64,000 nucleotides of DNA from NCBI RefSeq assembly GCF_019703515.2, contig NC_059362.1, positions 45,413,826-45,477,825 on the forward strand, written 5' to 3'. The stretch is from Myxocyprinus asiaticus (lineage: Eukaryota; Chordata; Actinopteri; Cypriniformes; Catostomidae). Positions 9,945-20,645 of the stretch are shown here, piece by piece; within the stretch, counting starts at the first letter, position 1; every line of letters begins with the position of its first letter. Position numbers and translations under genes: made by a program. Below the pieces are notes generated by a model. It had not been told where the DNA came from. It saw nothing but the letters and a program-made list of their open reading frames with translations, and did not search any database.

Positions 9945-10115
9945 TTCTTTCCAGGGGGGATGGGGGGGAGGTAACCCCCCCAATAATCAAAACAAGTAAG
10001 TACAACCCCCCAATATTTATACCAAGATTAATGGAAACAAAAAATACTTCAATACTTTGTCATTTTCAGTTTTGTGATTTAATCATTTTTAAATAAAAAA
10101 TTTTAATTACTGTCC
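9945..10115 (-). repeat. C-rich dispersed repeat C, copy 1
   Basis: Contains GAGGTAACCCCCCCAATAAT, CAAAACAAGTAAGTACAACC and TATACCAAGATTAATGGAAA. Related copies are at 34755-34925 (opposite orientation) and 32868-32995. Confidence 0.6.
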
Positions 10116-11019
10116 AATAAGTATAAGGATAGTATTTGGGGTAAAAAGCCCCTCTGTTGCAGGTGCTAAAGCACCCCCCCCCCCAACAAAACATGTTGTT
10201 TTTCTTAAGTGGGGCGAATAGATTTGTTATGAAGAATGTTCAATGTGTGCTTATATTGACTTTGATCCAATCACAATGGAGATTAATTTGTTTATAGAAT
10301 ACTTGAGATGTTATGAAATGCCAAATGTGATTGAAATGAACTAGAAATGGTTAATTATTTTCTAAAGTGGTTATTTTTAATAAGCATTATCTTAATTTGC
10401 TACTTAAAAGAGCAACCTGTCTCAAAAGTATTTGCCTAAGTTGACCAATTTTGCCCTTTAACTATTAAATATAATCCCAATATTTTACACGATATTACTA
10501 TAACCCCCCTGGGGGGCTTTTCCCCCAAATGTGGGGGGCCTTTTACTCCAGGCCCACTTGTCACTTAAAAATAAAATAAAATAATAATTTTCATCAAAAC
10601 AACCTTCCTTTATCATTTCTTTTCAAATGAATTATGTTGCTCCGTCATTAATTAATAAAAATAAATGACATTTTTTCAATCTTGATACATTTTGTGAGTA
10701 CAAAAAAAGCTAATTTTCCAAAAGTTTGCCTTTAGTTAATGTTTGGAGGGTTTAAAAGGCAGAAATGTGAAGCTTATACTTTTATTAAAGCATTTACATT
10801 AATTCTTCTTGTAAAACGTATATATTATTTGAGCTGTAAAGTTGTTTAAAATGTGGTTTTAGGGTTTATGGCGTTACGTCGTCATAGCAGGAAGTAGTAA
10901 AACTGGATATAACTTTACACAGATGCAGTTAGTAAGTGATTTTAACACACAAAAATCATAACACATACTGTTTACGTCTTGTGTCTGTATTTTTTTTAAA
11001 CAGTATTTTAACGTTTACG
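10116..11019. other. Intergenic AT-rich DNA
   Basis: No gene seen. A C- and G-rich near-palindrome (CCCCCCTGGGGGGCTTTTCC, 10505-10545) interrupts otherwise AT-rich sequence. Confidence 0.45.
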
Positions 11020-11180
11020 GATTGACCCCCATTCACTTCCATTTTAAGTGTCTCATTGTAACAGATTTATGTATTTTTTTAAAGAAAAGGAGGGACGAGT
11101 CGAAAATATTTTCTGCGGTAATCAACGTTATGCCACAAATGCTGCTAATTGAGTTTAACTTATTTTGAACCCGGACAATA
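11020..11180 (-). repeat. Dispersed repeat A, copy on minus strand
   Basis: CCCATTCACTTCCATTTTAA through AGGAGGGACGAGTC to TTTGAACCCGG is the inverted form of the repeat at 15368-15540. It lies just downstream of the rnf8 3' end. Confidence 0.75.
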
Positions 11181-11497
11181 TCTCTTTTCCTTTTCCTTAT
11201 TTTACAGAAATGGGGCCCATTAAGCATAAATTACGATCAAACCAGCAAAGGTTAAACAATAATAATAATACATAAACAATGCAAAACAAAAAAAAAAAAC
11301 AGTCCAGAATCAAATACAGATGCTAAATAGAAGTTCAGCAGTGATATTGATTTAATTTTAACACCATTTACAAACATTCATATCACACTGCTGCCCTCTT
11401 GTGTTCGACTGCGACTGTGTGTGATTTATTGGCCTTCAGGGTATATACACTTATTCAGGACTAAAACATCTTAGTGCAAAACAATTATAATAGTTGC

Positions 11498-11503
11498 TTT
11501 ATT
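11498..11503 (-). promoter_or_regulatory. Possible rnf8 polyadenylation signal
   Basis: AATAAA on the minus strand about 125 nt past the rnf8 stop codon. Another AATAAA lies almost at the stop (11618-11623), probably too close to be the main signal. Motif only. Confidence 0.3.
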
Positions 11504-11625
11504 TAAATAAGGAATAACCCTAACAAATATGATACTGTGAGGAACAAACATAAACAAAAATCATGGCAAAACAAAACCAAACAAACGGTGCACGTGACGT
11601 TCACAAATAAGTGTCTGTTTATTTC

Positions 11626-12371
11626 TCAAAGGTAATTCTCCTCCTCCTCCTCCTCCTCCTCACTCCAGGACAGGTCTTCATCACTGGAGTGATACAGCAA
11701 AGAAGAGTTCAACTCGGAGGAGTCCTCGAATGTAGAGCTGTTGCTCTGTATGGATGTGTCGCTGCTGCTGCTGTCATCAGGTATGACCACCACGGCTGGA
11801 GCCACGGCCGCTCTCAGACCTGAGAACACACACAGATCACGCTTTGTGTTTCAGATGTGATATTATAATTTGACTCAACAGTAAGGATAGCCTGATAGCC
11901 CAGGGCAAGCTGATGGAATGGTCACAGTAATTAGTATCCAACTAATCTGTCTGTAAACAATTGTTGGAAAAATTACCCATGTCATGCACAAAGTAGATGT
12001 CCTAAACGACTTGCCAAAACTATAGTTTGCTAACATGAAATCTGTGCAGTGGTTAAAAAAGGAGTTTTAATGACTTCAACCTAAGTGTATGTAAACTTCT
12101 GACTTAAACTGTGTGTGTATATATATATATATATATATAAGCAATATCACATGAGCAAGAATGCGATATGGCCCTACATCAGCACTGCTGTGATTCGGCC
12201 GCAGGTCGAGTGTTGTAGGTAGGGCCATATCGCACTTTCTTACGCGACGGATCATAATCTGCCATTGCTGGTTCAAGCCAAATGATGCGTCCAAGCCTCT
12301 CAAAAACATCACTTTAGAACTACTAGTATCACAACTTGGGCTGTTTCTAACATGTTATTGGAGAAACACGG

Positions 12372-12438
<67 letters not shown>

Positions 12439-15400
12439 GGAGCATGTGCGATCACCTGTAGATGATGCTGTAGCCTATTAGTCAGCTTTCTGATGATATG
12501 TCATTTTGGTGAAATGCATCCTATTTGCTCAGTAAAAAAAATAGCTGTCCAAGCGGGGGTATTCCTCCCTATTTCATGGTAGCCGGTGCGCAAGAGTCTT
12601 CACTATAGAAACCGCAACGTCCTCTGCCATTTTTGTCCTCTCCAATGTGGAACCTCCGGTAAGAGGGAAACGCCTTGAGCTTGTGTAATCAATCTGTCTG
12701 TTGTCTCTCTCAGCTGTGATGAGCCTTAATGCTGAAGTTGTTCGTTTAAAACCATTTAAAGCTATTTCCTAGTTTTAGTAGTGTAGTAGTAATACGAGCA
12801 ATCACGGAGTGCTGATGAATGAAAACACTGACTGACGCTGACTTCACATCACCAACTGGCTGATATTACACACTAAAACCGTCTTTTGCCTCCAACTGCT
12901 GGCTAAAATATGTAATGTCACAAACTTAAATGTAAAGATCTATATATCTATATCTATATACATATATATTAGGGGTGTAAAAAAATATTGTATCATATTG
13001 TATCGTACAATACGACGCTAACTATACAATACCATCTGTATCGTTCGATACATAAACACATTATAGTGTAATTAAAATCAAGCAGCACAATATTGAGAGC
13101 TGCAGAACAGTCTCCTCCCCGGAGAGGCGGCGCTGAACGCTCACAAGAAAACAAAGCAACACACTTACAATACATAGGCGAGAAGATCGATGGCAAAAGC
13201 CATCTGTAGCGGTACAGCTTGTCAAATTTGCTAAACAGTGTCATGTCCTGGTGCTGCAATACATCAAACATGTTTTATTTACACCGACATCACCACGCAA
13301 ATCGGTGGAGTTGTGAGGCTGAAACATCAGCAGTAAGTTTAACAGCCGACACTGAGCGTGACAAGCACAGCAAGACGCTCATAAGTTATGAGTCATAACT
13401 ATAAAAATCAGCAACGTAAGAAACCTAGTCTAGTTTTTTTTTTTTCACCACTAAATATCATTGAAAGAAGTTTTTTTCCTTGTTACAGTCACTTCAGCTT
13501 GATCACTGGGGGCTTTCAGATATTAAGGCATGATTTTCTATAAAGCTGCTTTGAAACGATGTATACTGTGAAAAGTGCTATACAAATATAAATGACTTGA
13601 CAAACTTATTTTCTTAAGAACAACATGAAAATTGTGAGTTCATATTAGTTTTCTCTGTTCTGTTTTTTTGTTGCCAATGTCAGACACTTTTGTGGCATTT
13701 ATGATTTAAAAAACATTCATGTCGAATCCTTGAATAAGTTTGAGAGAAACATTTGTGGGTGCTCATATCGTATTGTATCGTGAGGCTATGCATCATACCA
13801 TATCGTGAAATTTGTGTATCGTTATTTGCCTAATATATACTGTATATATACAGCTCTGGAAAAAATTAAGACACCACTGCAAAATGATCAGTTGCTCTAG
13901 ATTTACTGTTTATAGGTATGTGTTTGAATAAAATGAACATTTTTGTTTTATTCTATAAATTACTGACAACATTTCTCCCAAATTACAAATAAAAATATTG
14001 TCATTTAGAGCATATATTTGCAGTATTTATGTACTTGTATATACAGTATAAGAAAATACAATAGCAAAAACGACTGGCTTAATTCTGAGGATGGAAAGTG
14101 GTGATGAAAACATAATTACAACTGTTTTTGAAGCAAGAAACCTTAAGTGATATTATAAGTGAAGTTCAAGAAACAAATGACAAAATAAGGTGTAGAATGA
14201 CCGTTAACGTTAGACACGAGACAATGTGAATGTCACGCACCTCTCACCTTTCCTCTCAGTGATCAGTGCGGCTCGTCTCTCTCTCATGTCTGCGCTCAGA
14301 TTCTCCACCATGCGGTCGATGCAGTTGTCCAGAACGAGAGAGCGTGTCTGAGACAGGATGGTCTGCCAGCACATCGGACACTTGTCCTTCCGACAGCGCC
14401 ACTCTCGGATACAGTGCTGACAGAAGCTGTGGGCGCAGCTCAGCGTCACAGCCTGAAGGGGTCAGAGTGGGTCAACTGAGAGTTTCTCGATACGTCAAAT
14501 GTAAGATTTTAAAAGACAGAAGTCAAGGCTTTCAAATCAAAATTGTCAACAAGAAAATGTCAAAAAATATTTTGATAAATTTGTTGATCCGGTGTTTCAG
14601 TTATGTGACCGGAAATGCCAGACGAAGATTGCGTGACTGTAACGTTAAATGTCAACCTTGCACTAGGGTAACAATTGAGGTTGCATTTCGGTTATTTTAC
14701 TCTGAAAAGGAGACCGAATATCTGCTACATGCATATTAAAAAAATACATGTAATCTTTTGAAAAGTCCATTTGTGTTCTTTCCCCATCATTCCCATGTTT
14801 GATCACACAATGATTTTCCCTGGTAAAGATCATTAGATCACATGATGTTGTACCTCAATGAAGAGCTCTGAACAAATACTGCATTGAAGTTCACTCTCCA
14901 ATACTTCAGTCATCTGTGTGACGACTTCCTCTTTCTGTGCCTTCGCCTTCTCTTTCTCTTCCTGTGTGAAAAAGGTCACAATTATAGTACTGAATATGTA
15001 GGCGTCAGCTCGTCATGCATTCAGTCACTACACTTCCACATGATACAGATGATTAAGCGAGCACCTTTGTAACTTCCAACTCCTTATCTTTGGCCTGTAG
15101 AACTTCTTTAAATCCTTCCCGTGCGTGTTTGAGCTCATCGATGACTTTGCGGTGCTGTGAAAACAAAGAAAACATGGCAGATTCTATATAACCTGATTTG
15201 AAACTGATAAAATGATGACGTGGATGCAGTTTTCCTCTCTTACCTCTTGTAACGCCTCCTCAAGCTGCTTTTTCAAGCCCTCCTCATTCTGTTGTGCTTT
15301 CTCAATCTTAGGAACACAACATTTTTATTGAGATGTAAGAATGTTATAACAGCTTTGAAAATTTTTTTAAAGGAATATTCCAGGTTTAATACAAGTTAAG

Positions 15401-17211
15401 CTCAATCGACAGCATTTGTAGCAAAATGCTGATTACCACTAAAATACCTTCGACTCATCCCTCCTTTTCATTGAAAAAGAAAAGAGAGCAAAAATTAAGG
15501 TTAAAGTGAGACACTTACAATGGAAGTCAATGGGGTCAATCTGTAAACATAAAAATACTCACTGTTTCAAAAGTACAACCACTAGACTAGAGGTCGACTA
15601 AGAGGATTGTTACTTAGGTGGTGGAAAAGGCTGATAACCAATCGACCTGTGCAACCAAATCCCAATAATAACCAGATAAAATGTAGATTCGGTGCATAAC
15701 ATGGGACTTTTAACTGTAAACAAGCCCAAAACACTCCAGGGACTCTTACTTTGAAATGACAGAGACTTTGCTCCATAACAATGCTCTATAAGTAATTTTT
15801 TGCCAAATTAAAGGTGCTGTAAGCGATTTCACCCATTCTATTTCCACGAGACTGAGCCGTTGGATTAGCCACGCCCCCTTTCCCCAAAACCCCGAACTCC
15901 AAAGATACCAAAATGAGCTTTATTGAGAGCAGAAACGGTTGTTAAAAACAACAGCTGCAAAATAGCACCCTCAACTGACAATTGTTATGAACAACATGGC
16001 ATAAAAATGGCATTATGCCTCAATAATTCGCTGCAAGTAAAATACTACGAGAACGTGCAAAATGATTGACAGGCAGAAAGCGTAATTGTCCGCAGACACA
16101 TTTTTGTTTGCGGTATACAGAGTCTAGAATTGTCACAGAGACTGGTGAGATATCTCACGACACTTAATACATTAATATCTTTCAGGGAGTAGGAACATTT
16201 TTTAACATTCTTTAAGCTTTTTATAGCCTATATATTCACCAAATGAAGGGTTTTGTATGTACATGTTTCACCAGATGATTTAAAAGGAATAAGGTAATGT
16301 AGTTGGAGACATGATGTACGTGCTGACGGGGCACGTTTCTATATGTTCGCATTTTTCTTTGCACGCCCTCCCTTCAATTTAAAACACTTGATTATCTAAT
16401 AATAATATACAGCAAATCCCCATGTGATTGTTTTTATCATTGTCATATTGTAGAATCAAGCCATTCTAACCATAGGATCCTCTAGTGCCAGCCACAGAGG
16501 ACACAAAGAGATAATAATAATAATAATAATAAAAAACTATCAGCATAGATTTTTGCCGATAACCGGTTGGTGTACGAATCAAATCGTTAATTAAAACTTT
16601 AACTTTTTAACCATTGCTTCCGGCCAGTGCTGGACTGCTGTTTGAAATGACCTAACTCTTGTGTGACATTCGTTCCTCTTTTGTATACAAAGCGCGCGTT
16701 TCCGACTTCTCGCATGAACGCGTCATTGTGCTTACATCACTGATGCGTCGACTGCTGGCAGGAAGCGATTTTTAAAGGTTAATTAAGTTTTAATTATTGA
16801 TTTATTTTGTACACAAACCTATCAATTTGCTTCAGAAGTCATTAATTGATCGACTGGAGTCATGTGGATTACTTTTATGCTGCCTAAATATGTCTTTAGG
16901 ACCGTCAAATAGCCAACAGTCTAATGGCGCCTGTATACTTGCATTGTATGGACAAACTGAGCTGAAATGTGCTTATAACAGGGCTCTAAATTTTTTTTTA
17001 AATGACTACAGAGCCATTGGCTCCTAAACTGAAACATTTAGGAGCCAAATGGCTATTTTAGTTGCCACATCACAGAATTGCTTGATTTACATTGTTGTTC
17101 AAAAACAAGATAGAAAGCCAAAGAAAACAGATAATTGGAAAAGAGTGTCATGGATCTTAACCCTATATACATATGTATGAGAATATATATTAAATTGATT
17201 TTATGTATTAT

Positions 17212-17256
<45 letters not shown>

Positions 17257-17285
17257 TATATATATACATACATACATACATACAT

Positions 17286-17333
<48 letters not shown>

Positions 17334-20300
17334 CTGTGCAAAAGTTTTAGGCACTTGTGAAAAATGTTGCATAGTGAGGATGTCTTCAAAAATAATGCCA
17401 TAAATAGTTTTCATTTATCACTTAATGTCATACAAAGTCCAGTAAACATGAAAAAGCTAAATCAATATTCAGTGTGACCACCTTTGCCTTTAAAACAGCA
17501 CCAATTCTCCTAGGTACACCTGGACACAGTTTTTCTTGGTTGTTGGCAGATAGGATGTTTCAAGCTTCTTGGAGAATTCGTCACAGTTCTTCTATCTATT
17601 TAGTCTGTCTCAGTTACTTCTGTCTCTTTATGTAATCTCAGACTGACACGATGTTCAGTGGGGGGCTCTGTGGGGGCCATGACATCTGTTGCAGGGTTCC
17701 CTGTTCTTCTATTTGCAAATGTAATGTTTGGAAGTCTAACATTTATATTTCCTATTGGCACACTAAAGCTGAAGATATAAATAACCATCTTAAGACAAAT
17801 GCTTTTGTGAAAAATCTTATGTGCCTAAGACTTTTGCACAGCATATATATATATTAATAAAAGATCTTAATCTTTCTTTACTGTGACATAATGGCCCCAG
17901 ACACAGAGACTACAAGAGTGCAAATTGAATGAAATTCCAGATGCAGTTTATTGTGCTACTCCAATCCCAATCAATAATAACCACGAAAAAAAAAAAAAAG
18001 ATTTGGTACATAACACGGGACTTTTAATTATAAACAAGCCCGAAACACATGGGACTCTTATTTTGAAATGTCTGCGCTCCCAGTTGTGAACTCACTGACG
18101 ACTGTTTCGTTGAGAAAGTGAATCGAATTCAAACTGCTAACCTGAGCTCGAGTTCAAACGAGCTCTTGTTGCGTGATTCATTGTTCAGGAATTGGACATC
18201 ATGGCTCGAGCTGTGTTTGTTGTTATGTGCAACCAGCAAGCTCATATCATCAACAGAAAGGGTGAAAAATGGCGCGAGACACACTGGTGCACTAAAGATG
18301 TAGTCTCACAAGATTTTATATGATGAAACCGCATATGAAAGCACACACCCCAACTGTCGCCAATGGCGACTAGATTTTTAATTATCGTCGCAATCATTTA
18401 TTTTAGTCTGGAGCCCTCTTATAAAAATCTTCACTTCGGTTCTGTTGAAGAAGGAAAGTCATACACGTCTGGGATGGCTTAAAGGTAAGTAAATCATGAG
18501 AGGATTTTCATTTTTGGGTGAACTAGCCCTTTAAACCCTCCAAACATTTGGCCCCATTCACTTCCATTGTAATTGCCTCACTGTAACCCAGATTTTTGCC
18601 TTTTTTTAAAAAAAACGAGGGATGAGTCAAAATTATTTTTTGTGGTAATCAACATAATGCCAACAAATGCTGTCAACTGAGCTTAACCTGAAATGAACCC
18701 CGAATATTCCTTTAAAATGTCTTAAAAGAGGGACTTAAGAAGTCAATTTAGAGTCAAACGGCAAAAATGTCAAAAGTAGTTGACAAACGATAGGTAGTTA
18801 TTGATATCAAGAGAGCAAGGTGACCGATAGACAATATAATACTAATGTACATATTACAATTTAATGTTAGTAAATGAGATGAACATAATAGCTGAAATGA
18901 AACACAATATTACCACAAAATACTTTTTATACTAAACACAGAATTTGTTTATTACCATTGACAAGGCTGTAGGTAGATTTTGACAAGGGGGAGTGAACAC
19001 TTCTGTTAATCAGGCAATGTTATTGGCCTATAATCTCAATTAGAGGACGACCGATAGTGGATTTTGCAGATACCAATAAATAAGGTGGTGAAAAAGGCAG
19101 ATAACCGATTAATCGACCGATAGTTTTTAAATTCGATTTGTAGATTGTTACGGAATTTTACATATACTCGCATTTTTCTCTGCAAACCCTCACTTCAATT
19201 TAGAGCACTTAATTATTTAATAAAAAAAGCACTGAAGTGAGGATAAAAATATGGAGGAATATTGTCAACGATCATGTCAGTGATTGTTTTTATTTCACCT
19301 CTAGAGGCCGCTGTTATACTGTAGAACTAATGCGTTCTAACTGTCGAATCGTCTAGTACCGACCATAGAGGAAGACGTTGGAATTATAATAATTAAAAAG
19401 CAACTCTCGGCATTGATATTTGCCGATAACTGTAGTTCCAAAAAGCAACTATCGGCATAGTTTAATTGGTAAAATCGATATATCGGCCTGCCTCTAATCT
19501 CAAAATGGCCAAACTTTGGCCGAGTTATTTGCTTGGCTAATATATCAGTCTATCATTATTCAAAAGTGGTGGTTCTTGTCCGTTCCTCACCTCCAATCGT
19601 CTCTCCTCCTCACAGAAGGACTTTTCCAAGCTCTCTATGCGTTTGAGGGCCTGCTCCTGCTGTGACCTCAGCTGACCCCGCAACAATTCCAGCTGCGCCT
19701 GCAGTTCCTGCATCTCACACTCTCGCTCTGGAGTCTGATATTGCTGCCGTTGAAGCTCAGCTGCACGTTTCTGCGTGTCGCCCACACGGTCTTTCAACAC
19801 CATCAGGTTCTTGTTGTAATTGTGGACGGTAGCTAGCTGCTGGCTGCTTTCTCTGCAACTGCTGGAACTTCCTGGAACATCACCAGATCTGTCCTCCTCC
19901 AGAGGTCTAGAGGAATATTTATCCGATTTTTTGCGGTCCTCCGATGGGCAGGGCTGGGCTCGGGATTTATCCGGTCCGGACGAGCGGTACAGCTTGGATT
20001 TGGAGTGCTGCGTAGGGCAAGATTCCGACTCATCTCCGTCGAACTTCCGCTTAGAGTTTTTGAGTTTTTGGCCGGAAGAGGCAGCGCTTGATTCTTTGCC
20101 TTGATTCCCAGACAAGAACGATTTCACTTCACTGAAGTTGCGCTGGACGAGGATGTAATCAAACTCCACGGGGTTGCCGTCCAGAGGGACGCCTAATCTG
20201 ACAGAGTCACCCAGGTGGAGTAAACAAGGACTTCCGGGAGCGATCCGTCTCCCATTCACCCACACACCATTCAGACTCTATGGGCATAATGACAGGCATA

Positions 20301-20415
20301 ATAATTTAGAACACACTAAACCATTAATCACTGTTTGGGTCATTTTAAAAAAAAAGGTTTCTTTAATCTAAGTGGTACAAGGCTTGGAGAATTTTCCTAA
20401 ACTTGCCACCTGATG

Positions 20416-20455
<40 letters not shown>

Positions 20456-20597
20456 CGAGTCTAGGTGGTTTTATCAAACAGTCCTCTGTTCGTACTGTTT
20501 GGGTCAAATTTGACCCACCATAGGAATGAATGGGTGAGACAATAGCAGAACCATTTTTGTGAAATAAAAATCAATCAGCACAATGCAAAACATGCAA

Positions 20598-20645
<48 letters not shown>

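Noticed and set aside
12590..12680. ATGGCAGAGGACGTTGCGG on the minus strand and CCTCCG|GTAAGAGG on the plus strand as a possible first exon
   Set aside because: The minus-strand frame ends after 17 codons without a donor and the plus-strand donor has no open frame in front of it. It lies inside the rnf8 intron in repeat-rich DNA.
14210..14247. Read-through end of rnf8 exon 7 as the normal C-terminus
   Set aside because: The GT donor at 14247 and the in-phase acceptor at 11820 give a longer, compositionally coherent end. Kept only as a possible isoform.
17135..17414. Open frames of repeating Thr-His or Val-Cys
   Set aside because: Translation of (CA)n and (TACA)n microsatellites.
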